Origin: Streptosporangiaceae bacterium NEAU-GS5
Lineage (GTDB): Bacteria > Actinomycetota > Actinomycetes > Streptosporangiales > Streptosporangiaceae
Direction: 5' to 3'
NCBI GenBank assembly: GCA_017592665.1
Contig: JAGFNW010000011.1
Location: 186,001-250,000 of the forward strand
DNA: 64,000 nt
Under the pieces are notes generated by a model, which was given only the letters and a program-made list of their open reading frames with translations, did not search any database and was not told the DNA's origin. Shown piece after piece: positions 8,442 through 16,115 of the stretch (positions are counted from its first letter, which is position 1; every line of letters begins with the position of its first letter). The translations under genes and the position numbers were made by a program.

Positions 8442-9212
8442 TCAGCCGCGTTCGGCCACGGTGAGCAGGTGGCCGAAGCCGAACTGGGCGGGGTCGCGTT
8501 CGGTCCGGCGCGCCACGTCGAGCAGGAGCGGGCGCCTGACGGGATCCTCCAGCCACTCATGCGCGTACAGGGCGAAGACGCCCTCGAGCGCGTAACGCTC
8601 GGCGCCCGGCAACCCCGCGTCGGCGAACTCGGCGACGACCTCCCCGGCCTCGTGGAAGTAGGCCGTGGTGAACCCGATCGCGCCGGTGAAGAACCCGCTC
8701 CTGGCCGCCTCGTCGGCCGCGGCGCGGGTGTCCTCGTCCTGGTAGCGGCCGAGTCTGATCATGTCGTGCACCGCGGCCCAGCGAGCGATCGTGGCGGCCG
8801 CCACGAGGCCGCCCTGCCGTACGGCACGGCGGGCCTCGGACAAGGCCCGGAGCCGGTCGCCGCGGTCGGTGAGGTGGTAGAGCGGGCCGAGCAGCAGCAC
8901 GGCGTCCGCCGAGCCGTCGGGGACGTCCAGGTCGCGGGCGTCGCCCAGCCGGGCCCGTACGCCAGGGATCCGTGCGGCCCGGTCGACGTGCGGAGGCACC
9001 GGGTCGATCAGCTCCACCTCGTAGCCGTCGGCGGCCAGCCATGCGGCGTGCACGCCGTCGCCGCCGCCCACGTCGAGAACGCGGGCGGGCGGCGGGGGCA
9101 GCACACGGCGCAGCACGTCCTGGGTCCGCCAGAACTCCAGGCGGCCGAGTCCCTCCCGCAGGCGGACGCGCTCGCCGTCCTGGAGGTAGTAGTCGAAGAC
9201 CTCCGGTCTCAT
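8442..9212 (-). CDS. Class I SAM-dependent methyltransferase
   Basis: A 256-residue Rossmann methyltransferase. SAM motif I is VLDVGGGDGVHAAWLA, the acidic residue of motif II is in VELIDPVP, and GDARDLDVPDGSADAVLLLGPLYHL supplies the later motifs. LLGPLYHLTDRGDRL is typical of small-molecule methyltransferases of the Methyltransf_11/25 type. The substrate is unknown. The start at 9212 gives the family-typical N terminus. It is divergent from the LigD polymerase gene with 75 bases between the starts. Confidence 0.85.
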   Translation of the reverse strand: MRPEVFDYYLQDGERVRLREGLGRLEFWRTQDVLRRVLPPPPARVLDVGGGDGVHAAWLAADGYEVELIDPVPPHVDRAARIPGVRARLGDARDLDVPDGSADAVLLLGPLYHLTDRGDRLRALSEARRAVRQGGLVAAATIARWAAVHDMIRLGRYQDEDTRAAADEAARSGFFTGAIGFTTAYFHEAGEVVAEFADAGLPGAERYALEGVFALYAHEWLEDPVRRPLLLDVARRTERDPAQFGFGHLLTVAERG

Positions 9213-9274
9213 CCCGGTAGCATGCCCGGCCGATTCCCAGCGTCTCAACGCGGTTTTTCCGGACCGGCGCTGTG

Positions 9275-9280
9275 TAGATT
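9275..9280 (+). promoter_or_regulatory. -10 element for leaderless LigD polymerase gene
   Basis: TAGATT ends seven bases before ATG 9288; no ribosome site is present between them. Confidence 0.55.
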
Positions 9281-9287
9281 CGCGTGC

Positions 9288-10289
9288 ATGGCATCGCCGT
9301 TCATCGAGCTTGAAGCCGGAGGCCGGACCGTCAAGGTCACCAATCCGGATAAAATCTACTTTCCTGGGATAAATGCGACCAAGCGTGACCTGGTGGAGTA
9401 CTACATCAGCGTCGGCGACGGGGTGCTGCGCGCGCTGCGCGAGCGGCCCACTAACCTCAAGCGTCACCCGGACGGCGTCGAGGCCGAGGCCATCTACCAG
9501 AAGCGGATGCCCAAGCACCCCGACTGGATCGAGACCGCGACGGTGCGCTTCCCCAGCGGGCGCACGGCCGACTCGTTCTGCCCGACCGAGGTCGCCGCCA
9601 TCGCGTGGTGCGCAAACCTGGGCACCATCGACTTCCACCCCTGGCCCGTACGGCGCGCCGACGTGGAGCACCCCGACGAGCTGCGCATCGACATCGATCC
9701 GCAGCCGGGCACGGGTTTCGACGAGGCGCGGAAGGTGGCCTTCATCGCCCGCGAGATCTTCTCCGAGCTGGGCATGGAGAGCTTCGCCAAGACCTCGGGC
9801 AACCGCGGCGTGCACGTATCCGTGCGGCTGGAGCCGCGGTGGGATTTCATCGACGTGCGGCACGCGGCCATCGCGTTCGCCCGCGAGGTCGAGCACCGGG
9901 CCCCCGACCTCGCCACCACGGCGTGGTGGAAGGAGGAGCGGGGCGAGCGCGTGTTCATCGACTTCAACCAGAACGCCCGCGACCGGACGGTCGTCGGCGC
10001 CTACTCGGTCCGCGCCCGGCAGGACGGCATGGTCTCGACGCCCGTGACCTGGGACGAGCTGACCGACTGCGACGCGCGTGACTTCACCATCCGGACCGTG
10101 CCCGAGCGCTTCGCGCGGCTCGGAGACGTCCACGCCACGATCGACGACCGTTCGCACACCCTCGACACCCTGCTCGAGTGGTACGCCAAGGACGACCGGG
10201 GCGATATGCCCTATCCGCCCAACTATCCCAAGATGCCCGGCGAGCCCAAGCGCGTGCAGCCCAGCAAGGCCCGTCCGGAAGAGGATTAG
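9288..10289 (+). CDS. LigD-type primase-polymerase (NHEJ polymerase domain)
   Basis: A stand-alone archaeo-eukaryotic primase-like polymerase of the LigD PolDom family, acting in non-homologous end joining to fill or extend broken ends with a preference for ribonucleotides. The catalytic Asp pair is in LRIDIDPQPG (Asp135, Asp137), with TSGNRGVHVSVRL and VFIDFNQNARDRTV as later conserved blocks. 333 aa, full length. The separate ATP-dependent ligase is about 6 kb away on the other strand, and no Ku gene is in the window. The stop overlaps that of the convergent XRE gene by three bases. Confidence 0.9.
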   Translation: MASPFIELEAGGRTVKVTNPDKIYFPGINATKRDLVEYYISVGDGVLRALRERPTNLKRHPDGVEAEAIYQKRMPKHPDWIETATVRFPSGRTADSFCPTEVAAIAWCANLGTIDFHPWPVRRADVEHPDELRIDIDPQPGTGFDEARKVAFIAREIFSELGMESFAKTSGNRGVHVSVRLEPRWDFIDVRHAAIAFAREVEHRAPDLATTAWWKEERGERVFIDFNQNARDRTVVGAYSVRARQDGMVSTPVTWDELTDCDARDFTIRTVPERFARLGDVHATIDDRSHTLDTLLEWYAKDDRGDMPYPPNYPKMPGEPKRVQPSKARPEED

Positions 10290-10516
10290 GGCCGCCGGTA
10301 GGTGAGCAGGTCGCCCGGCTGGCACTCCAGTGCCTCGCAGAGCGCCACGAGCGTGCTGAACCTGATCGCCTTGGCGCGCCCGTTCTTGAGGATCGACAGG
10401 TTCACGATGGTGATGCCGACGCGCTCGGCCAGCTCGGTGAGCGTCATGCCGCGCGCGCTGAGGAGCCGATCGAGGTGGACGGCGATCGCCTGGGTCTCGT
10501 TCTCGCCTGACGCCAT
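10286..10516 (-). CDS. XRE-family helix-turn-helix regulator
   Basis: A 76-residue compact DNA-binding protein of the HTH_26/XRE type, with helix-turn-helix MTLTELAERVGITIVNLSIL and ending CEALECQPGDLLTY. Such proteins pair with DUF2975 membrane proteins and are often autoregulators. ATG 10516 overlaps the DUF2975 stop by one base (TGATG), so translation is coupled. A palindromic cluster lies upstream of the operon at 11141-11185 and is the likely operator. Confidence 0.88.
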   Translation of the reverse strand: MASGENETQAIAVHLDRLLSARGMTLTELAERVGITIVNLSILKNGRAKAIRFSTLVALCEALECQPGDLLTYRRP

Positions 10517-11127
10517 CACACCGTGCCTTCGAGATCCTGGCTCATCCGCACCCCGATCCGCATGATCCGCGCGAACGTGATCAGGCCGAGCCCGGTGAGC
10601 AGGATGGGCAGCGAGATGTCGGGACCTTGCCAGGTGGGTTCGTCCACCAGAGTGCCGTCCCGCCGGAAATTCGCGAAGCTCTCGGCGACGGGGGCGATCA
10701 CCGCGCCCGCCGTGAGCCACCAGCCGAGGAAGCGGACCCGGCCGGCGACCGGCGAGGCGTAGATCCCGTCCTTGGCCGCGTGCACGGTCAGCCGCCAGAG
10801 CAGGAAGAACGCGCCCATGGTGAGGACGAATCCGGGGATCCGGCCGATCAGCACCCAGAAGGTCTGGCCGGCGTCCAGGGACTCGTCGCAGACCCTCTGC
10901 AGGGTGACGCCGTAGGTGCCCGGCCTGGCCCCCGGGAACGTGACGTCGATCCCCGGCCGCGAAGCCTGGCCGTCCACGCAGATCGGCCTGTTCAGGCCGA
11001 AGTAGGACAGATCGCCCTTGTGCAAGATCGTCGCCGCGAGCGCCAGCCCGATGAGGATCGCCGGAAACCAGAACAGCATGTACGCAGCCGACGCGATCGG
11101 CTGTAACGGGTCGCGTTCCTTGGCCAC
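10516..11127 (-). CDS. DUF2975 integral membrane protein
   Basis: A 203-residue protein with about four transmembrane segments (AAYMLFWFPAILIGLALAAT, FWVLIGRIPGFVLTMGAFFL, WWLTAGAVIAPVAESF, SLPILLTGLGLITFARIMRI), typical of DUF2975. GTG 11127 has a strong AGGAGG seven bases upstream. The first extracytoplasmic loop holds two Cys (PICVDG and QRVCDE) that could form a disulfide, which is unusual enough to note. The family role is unclear; the partner XRE gene follows immediately. Confidence 0.82.
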   Translation of the reverse strand: MAKERDPLQPIASAAYMLFWFPAILIGLALAATILHKGDLSYFGLNRPICVDGQASRPGIDVTFPGARPGTYGVTLQRVCDESLDAGQTFWVLIGRIPGFVLTMGAFFLLWRLTVHAAKDGIYASPVAGRVRFLGWWLTAGAVIAPVAESFANFRRDGTLVDEPTWQGPDISLPILLTGLGLITFARIMRIGVRMSQDLEGTV

Positions 11128-11140
11128 GGCACGCCTCCTT

Positions 11141-11185
11141 ATCGTTTGTCGATATTATCGATAATCGTAAACATCGATAAACGAT
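11141..11185. promoter_or_regulatory. Nested palindromic operator upstream of DUF2975-XRE
   Basis: ATCGTTTGTCGAT (11141-11153) and ATCGATAAACGAT (11173-11185) are inverted copies matching at 12 of 13 bases, and the perfect 12-bp palindrome ATTATCGATAAT (11154-11165) lies between them. AT content here is far above the surroundings. The AGGAGG of the DUF2975 gene follows directly, so a bound XRE protein would cover the promoter. Confidence 0.7.
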
Positions 11186-11205
11186 AAGGCAACCGAACCG
11201 GCCGG

Positions 11206-11355
11206 CTACAGCTGAGACCAGTCGAGGGAGATGCGGATGGGGCCGTCTTCTGGGCGGATGTCCGCGCCATGCTCGGGCAGCCTATTCCAGGTCTCGACCG
11301 AGATCGGCTCGGGCTGCAGGCGGACCGTCGCGGCCCACTCGAAGATCTCCGACAT
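11206..11355 (-). CDS. Small 49-residue protein of unknown function, leaderless
   Basis: Starts MSEIFEWAATVRLQPEP and contains NRLPEHGADIRPEDGPIRI; composition is that of a folded small protein, not of antisense to a gene. A TAGGCT hexamer ends seven bases before ATG 11355, and its first three bases are the stop codon of the preceding acyl-CoA dehydrogenase. No family was recognised. Longer in-frame extension to 11436 is Ser/Pro-rich and overlaps the dehydrogenase, so it was not used. Confidence 0.6.
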   Translation of the reverse strand: MSEIFEWAATVRLQPEPISVETWNRLPEHGADIRPEDGPIRISLDWSQL

Positions 11356-11362
11356 GCGGTCC

Positions 11363-11368
11363 AGCCTA
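11363..11368 (-). promoter_or_regulatory. -10 element overlapping the fadE-like stop codon
   Basis: TAGGCT on the minus strand: TAG is the stop of the dehydrogenase and the hexamer ends seven bases before ATG 11355. Confidence 0.5.
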
Positions 11369-13432
11369 GGGATCGCGGGGGAGGGCGAGGGCGCGCTCGG
11401 CGATGATGTTGAGCTGGATCTCTGTGGTGCCGCCACCGATGGTGAAGGCGCGGGTGGTGAGGATCATCCGGCTCCAGTGCGGGTCCAGCGGGTCGAGCGA
11501 CCAGCAGAACTCGGAGATGGCCTGGGCGTGCCGCATTCCGAGCAGCTTGCGCACGCTGGAGGCGGTGCCGGGGTCGAGGCCGGACAGCTGGGAGAGGGTG
11601 ATCCGCAGGCCGAGCGCGGCGATCGCGTGGCCCTCGGCGTAAAGGCGGCCGGCGGCCTCCAGCTGCGCTTCGCGCGGGCCGGCCTTGCGAAGGGCGGTCA
11701 GCATGTCCTGGTGCTGCGCGCCCGGGCCCCAGGACTCGCCGAGGGCGACCCGCTCGTGGGAAAGGGTGTCCCTGGCCACCCGCCAGCCCTGGTTGACCTC
11801 GCCGACCACCATGTCGTCCGGGACGAAGACGTCGTCGAGGAAGACCTGGTTGAAGATCTCGTCGCCGTTGATCTCCTTGAGCGGGCGGACTTGGACGCCG
11901 GGGGCGGCCATGTCGACGAGGAAGTAGGTGATCCCCTCGTGCTTGGACGCGTCGGGGTCGGTCCGGGCCAGGCAGATGGCCCAGTGAGCATATTGGGCGA
12001 GCGACGTCCAGATCTTCTGCCCGGTGATCAGCCAGCCGCCATCGGCCCGTACGGCACGCGTGGTGAGCGCGGCCAGGTCGGAGCCCGCGCCGGGCTCGCT
12101 GAACAGCTGGCACCAGGCGATCTCGCCGGTGAACGTCTTCGGCAGGAACCGCTCCCGCTGCTCCGCCGTGCCGTATCGGACGATGGAGGGCACGGCCCAC
12201 GCGGCGATGGCGAGGTTGGGGCGGCGCAGCTCGCGGAACTCCTGCTGGATGATGACCTGTTCGAGCGGGGAGGCGCCGCGCCCCCACGGCCGGGGCAGGT
12301 GCGGCATCATCCAGCCCTCGTCGGCCAAGCGGCGCAGGCGGGTCAGCGGCTCCTCGGCCGCCAGGGAGGCGGCCGTCGCGCGGATCTCTTCCCTGATCGG
12401 CACGGCCTCGGCCGGAAGGTCGGGTTCGAGCACGCGCCGCGCGCCGGAGAGGGCGAGCCTCGCGAGGCCGGCCGCCCACGGGCCGCCGTCGCCGAGCAGG
12501 CCGCGGAGCGTGAGCGCGCGCCGGTAGTACAGGTGGGCGTCGTGGTCGAAGGTGTAGCCGATGCCGCCGAGGACCTGGATCGCGTCGGCGGCGCATCGCA
12601 CGGCGGCGTCCGGGGCCAGGACGGCGGCCGCGGCGACCGCGATCGGGTCGAGCGACCGGGCCGCGTCCCAGACGGCCGCGCGGGCCTGTTCGAGCGCCAC
12701 GAGCATGGCCGCGCACTTGTGCTTGACGCCCTGGAACTGGCCGATCGGCCGTCCGAACTGCTCCCGCAGCTTGGCGTGGTCGGCCGCCGCGCCGACCGCC
12801 CACGCCGCGATCCCGCAGGCCTCCGCCGACAGCAGCACGGCCGCGAGGTCGCCGACCGTCGCGTCCGTCACCCCGCTCAGCGTCCGTTCGTGTGGTGCGG
12901 TCTCTTCGTCATCCGGTACGGCTGTCGCCACGAGGTTGAGGAGTCCGCGTGTCAGATCCAGCGAGTCGAGCGCCTCAGCGGTCACCTGAGCCCGTTCAAG
13001 CGCCATCCACCCCTTCGGCCCCGCGAGCACGAACACGTCCGCCTCCGGCGACCCCAGGGCCGTCCGGGAGCCGAACGGGAGCGCGACGGCGGCGGTAAGC
13101 GATCCGTCGGCGAGGCCGGAGAGGAGCCCCTTGTGCCGGTCGGCGTCCGAGCCGGCGGCGATGACGGCTGAGGCCAGAACGGTCGGCAGGAAGGGGCCGG
13201 GGGCGCAGGCCGCTCCCAGCGCCTCGGTCGCGACCGCGAGCTCGAGCAGCCCGAACCCCTGGCCGCCGTGCTCCTCCGGCAGGTGGATCCCAAGGATCCC
13301 CTGGTCGGCCAGCCCTCGCCAGAACCCGGGCCGGTCCGCGGGCGCCTGCGGGGCGGCGTGGGGCGGATGGATGCCGCGGGCGGCGATGGTGGCGGCAAGG
13401 TGGGCGTGCTCGGGCGTGAGGCCGATTCCCAT
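11366..13432 (-). CDS. Fused tandem acyl-CoA dehydrogenase (FadE34-like)
   Basis: A 688-residue protein with two acyl-CoA dehydrogenase modules in one chain: N-terminal about 1-315 (REQFGRPIGQFQGVKHKCA, LGGIGYTFDHDAHLYYRRA) and C-terminal about 330-688 (CQLFSEPGAGSDLAAL, WKIWTSLAQ-type block, GGGTTEIQLNIIAERAL). The layout matches mycobacterial FadE34, which replaces the heteromeric alpha2beta2 enzymes that dehydrogenate steroid side-chain CoA thioesters. Substrate here is inference; no other steroid genes are in the window. ATG 13432 is leaderless, with TAGAGT six bases upstream. Confidence 0.85.
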   Translation of the reverse strand: MGIGLTPEHAHLAATIAARGIHPPHAAPQAPADRPGFWRGLADQGILGIHLPEEHGGQGFGLLELAVATEALGAACAPGPFLPTVLASAVIAAGSDADRHKGLLSGLADGSLTAAVALPFGSRTALGSPEADVFVLAGPKGWMALERAQVTAEALDSLDLTRGLLNLVATAVPDDEETAPHERTLSGVTDATVGDLAAVLLSAEACGIAAWAVGAAADHAKLREQFGRPIGQFQGVKHKCAAMLVALEQARAAVWDAARSLDPIAVAAAAVLAPDAAVRCAADAIQVLGGIGYTFDHDAHLYYRRALTLRGLLGDGGPWAAGLARLALSGARRVLEPDLPAEAVPIREEIRATAASLAAEEPLTRLRRLADEGWMMPHLPRPWGRGASPLEQVIIQQEFRELRRPNLAIAAWAVPSIVRYGTAEQRERFLPKTFTGEIAWCQLFSEPGAGSDLAALTTRAVRADGGWLITGQKIWTSLAQYAHWAICLARTDPDASKHEGITYFLVDMAAPGVQVRPLKEINGDEIFNQVFLDDVFVPDDMVVGEVNQGWRVARDTLSHERVALGESWGPGAQHQDMLTALRKAGPREAQLEAAGRLYAEGHAIAALGLRITLSQLSGLDPGTASSVRKLLGMRHAQAISEFCWSLDPLDPHWSRMILTTRAFTIGGGTTEIQLNIIAERALALPRDP

Positions 13433-13438
13433 GGCCGA

Positions 13439-13467
13439 ACTCTAGAACGCGAATCGGTTTCTGTCAG
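13439..13467 (-). promoter_or_regulatory. Promoter of the fused acyl-CoA dehydrogenase gene
   Basis: CTGACA (five of six to TTGACA) at 13462-13467, a 17-base spacer and TAGAGT at 13439-13444, ending six bases before ATG 13432. This is the most complete of the leaderless promoters in the window. Confidence 0.65.
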
Positions 13468-13501
13468 TGCCGGCCGTCGGCCGCCGAGGGCGGGGACGCG
13501 G

Positions 13502-14551
13502 TCAGGGACCGAGGACCAGGAAGACGGCGATGGCGATGACGAGGATGAACAGCAGGCTCGCGCCGATGAGGGCCAGGCGGTGGCCGGGGTCTTCGGGCAG
13601 TTCGAACTCTTCCGGCCCGATCTGGGACGGGGCCTCGGTGGGGCGGCTGTGGGCGAGGGTGCCGTGCGGGGGCGTGGGGTCGCTCAGGTTGGAGCCGATG
13701 TGCAGGGCGGCCTTGCGGGCGCGCTCGATGTCTTCGGCGAGGGCCGGGTCGTAACTGTTGCGCTCGACCAGCTCCCTGAGCACCTGCCGCGCGGTCGGGC
13801 GGTCTTCGGGATTCTTGGCCAGGCAGGCGGCGAGGATGTAGCGGAGGCGGCGGGAGACCCGGGACAGGTCGGGCTCGGTCTTGACGATCCGGGTCATGAT
13901 GGCCTGGACGTCGTCGTGGCCGAACGGCGTGGTGCCGGTGATGGCGAAGACCATCGTGCTGGCCCAGCTGAAGACGTCGGACGGGGTGCCCACGTGCTCG
14001 CCGCGGACCTGCTCGGGCGACATGTAGGCGGGCGTGCCGAAGATGCGGCCGGTCGAGTGGGTGGCGCTCTCGTGCGGCTTGGCGATGCCGAAGTCGACCA
14101 CCCGGGGCCCGTCGGGCGACAGCAGCACGTTGCCCGGCTTGAAGTCGCGGTGCACGATCCCGGCGTGGTGGATCACGGCCATCGCGGAGATCGTCCCGAT
14201 CGAGACGCGCATGGCCGACTCGAGGTCGAGCCGGCCGGACCGGCGGACGCGGTCGTGCAGGGATTCGCCGGGAATGTACTCGCTGACGATGTAGGGGGTG
14301 TTGTCGGTCACCGACACGTCGAGAACGCGTGCCGTGCAGAACGACTCGACCTTCCGCGCCGCCATGACCTCACGGAGGAAACGGTCGCGGTCGGTGCGGC
14401 GAGCGTGCAGGATCTTGATGGCGACCTGCTCGCGCCGTGGCGTCTCCGCCAGGTAGACGACGCCCTGACCGCCCGACCCCAGCCTGCCGACCAGACGATA
14501 CTGGTCGAGGCGGCTGGGCTCTCCCGGCCGTAGCGGGCGTGCTCCCGACAT
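13502..14551 (-). CDS. Tail-anchored serine/threonine protein kinase
   Basis: Hanks-type kinase: glycine loop GRLGSGGQGVVYLA, Lys46 in VAIKIL, HRDFKPGN with Asp136, DFG at 153-155, and FGTPAYMSPEQ as the activation segment end. After about residue 265 there is an acidic/proline linker and a single transmembrane helix (LALIGASLLFILVIAIAVFL) that ends two residues before the C terminus, so no sensor domain lies outside the cell. GAGGAG seven bases before ATG 14551 fixes the start; an upstream in-frame ATG at 14611 lacks one. 349 aa. Targets unknown. Confidence 0.9.
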   Translation of the reverse strand: MSGARPLRPGEPSRLDQYRLVGRLGSGGQGVVYLAETPRREQVAIKILHARRTDRDRFLREVMAARKVESFCTARVLDVSVTDNTPYIVSEYIPGESLHDRVRRSGRLDLESAMRVSIGTISAMAVIHHAGIVHRDFKPGNVLLSPDGPRVVDFGIAKPHESATHSTGRIFGTPAYMSPEQVRGEHVGTPSDVFSWASTMVFAITGTTPFGHDDVQAIMTRIVKTEPDLSRVSRRLRYILAACLAKNPEDRPTARQVLRELVERNSYDPALAEDIERARKAALHIGSNLSDPTPPHGTLAHSRPTEAPSQIGPEEFELPEDPGHRLALIGASLLFILVIAIAVFLVLGP

Positions 14552-14641
14552 CCGGACTCCTCGTCTCAACGGGTGATCGGCGATAATCACGCAGTATCCC
14601 GATTCGATCACTCGTCGCCAAGCCGCGTCCGCAAAACGGGA

Positions 14642-16069
14642 TCAGGTCTGAATTATTGCAGCTTTCTCTCGGGTATACGCGAGGACTGCGTCATGTCCGT
14701 AGCCACTATCCTTCACGCCTCCGAACGGCAGCCCCGGCGGCATCTGCCGGAACGTGTTGACCCATACCGTACCGCTATCCAGATCACGGACGAATCGCTG
14801 AACTCTGCCCAGGTCACGGGTCCAGAGCCCGGCCGCGAGGCCGTAGGTGGAGTCGTTGGAGATCGCGAGGGCCTCGTCGTCGGTGTCGAAAGGAATGGCC
14901 ACGGCGACCGGACCGAAAACCTCCTCCTGGCAGATGCGCAGCGTGTTGTCGGTCGTGGTGTAGAGCGTGGGCTCGACCCAGTAGCCGCCGGGCAGGGCGG
15001 GCACGACCTCCGAGCCGTACCGCCCGCCGAACACCAGGTCGGCTTCGGTCTTGAGGTAGGAGACGACGCGTTCGAACTGGGGCCGGGACACGATCGGTCC
15101 CATCGTGGTGGCCATGTCGAGGGGCTCGCCGAGGACCAATCCGCCGGCGGCGCTCTTGATCCTTTCCAGCATCTCATCCCAAATCGGTCGCTGAATGAGA
15201 ATGCGGGATCCCGCGACACATACCTGACCGGCATTGCCCGTGTAGATCGAGTTGACGGTGACGCCGAGCGCCGCCGCGTCGAGGTCGGCGTCGGCAAAGA
15301 CGATGTTCGGCGACTTCCCGCCCAATTCAAACGTGAGCGGCTTCAGCGCGTCGGCCGAAGCCCGGGTGATGATCTGGCCCGTCTCCGTCGACCCGGTCAG
15401 GCTGATCTTGTTGACCCCGCGGTGCCGTACGAGGGCGTCTCCGACCTCCTCGCCGAGGCCGCTCACGATGTTGAGCACGCCGGGCGGCAGGACGTCGGCC
15501 AGCAGTTCGCCGAGGCGCAGCACGGACGCCGACGCCTGCTCGGCCGGCTTGATGATCACAGTGTTCCCCGCCGCCAGCGCGTACGCGGCCTTGGCGGAGA
15601 ACGTCGAGATCGGCGAGTTCCACGGAATGATCCCGAGCACCACCCCGTACGGCTCGCGCCGGGTGAACCCCCAGGTGTCGGGGCCGAGGACCACGCTGTC
15701 GCCCTTGACCGCGTCGAGCGTCTGACCGGCCGCGATCTGCCACAGGAAGGTCATGCCGGGCAGGTCCCTCTTCAGGGTGTCCCGCAGGATCCGCCCGTTG
15801 TCGCGGGTCTCGATCTCGGCCAGTTCCTGCGCGTTCGACGCGAAGACATCGGCCACCTTCCTGAGGAAGTGCGCGCGCCCGAGGGCCGGCATGCCCGCCC
15901 ATTTGGGGGCCGCGGCCCGCGCGGCGGCCACCGCGCGCTCCGCGTCCTCGCGGCCGCCGCGCGGCACCCGCGCCCACGTCTCACCCGTCGCCGGGTTGAC
16001 GGAGTCAAGCGTCCGCCCGTCCGCCGCCTCGACGAGCGCACCACCGACAAGATTCCGAAACTCGCGCAT
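14642..16069 (-). CDS. NAD(P)-dependent aldehyde dehydrogenase
   Basis: A 475-residue ALDH-superfamily enzyme. Catalytic Cys is in GNAGQVCVAGSR and the general-base Glu in FELGGKSPNIV; the Asn of IIPWNSPISTF and the cofactor Lys of IIKPAEQA are present. The ending PFGGVKDSGYGHDAVLAYTREK is family-typical. The specific aldehyde cannot be read. ATG 16069 is leaderless (TACGCT seven bases upstream), and that -10 lies inside a 14-bp perfect palindrome, so expression is likely repressor-controlled. Confidence 0.92.
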   Translation of the reverse strand: MREFRNLVGGALVEAADGRTLDSVNPATGETWARVPRGGREDAERAVAAARAAAPKWAGMPALGRAHFLRKVADVFASNAQELAEIETRDNGRILRDTLKRDLPGMTFLWQIAAGQTLDAVKGDSVVLGPDTWGFTRREPYGVVLGIIPWNSPISTFSAKAAYALAAGNTVIIKPAEQASASVLRLGELLADVLPPGVLNIVSGLGEEVGDALVRHRGVNKISLTGSTETGQIITRASADALKPLTFELGGKSPNIVFADADLDAAALGVTVNSIYTGNAGQVCVAGSRILIQRPIWDEMLERIKSAAGGLVLGEPLDMATTMGPIVSRPQFERVVSYLKTEADLVFGGRYGSEVVPALPGGYWVEPTLYTTTDNTLRICQEEVFGPVAVAIPFDTDDEALAISNDSTYGLAAGLWTRDLGRVQRFVRDLDSGTVWVNTFRQMPPGLPFGGVKDSGYGHDAVLAYTREKAAIIQT

Positions 16070-16074
16070 GCGCC

Positions 16075-16088
16075 CAAGCGTACGCTTG
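16075..16088. promoter_or_regulatory. Palindromic operator over the aldehyde dehydrogenase -10
   Basis: CAAGCGTACGCTTG is a perfect 14-bp palindrome and contains the TACGCT -10 (16077-16082 minus strand). A TetR- or GntR-type site is plausible; no such regulator is adjacent. Confidence 0.55.
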
Positions 16089-16115
16089 CTTGCTAATCGC
16101 GCGAAACGCCGGCTT

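Noticed and set aside
16075..16088. KstR2-type operator upstream of the aldehyde dehydrogenase
   Set aside because: The KstR2 motif has two bases between CAAG and CTTG; here there are six.
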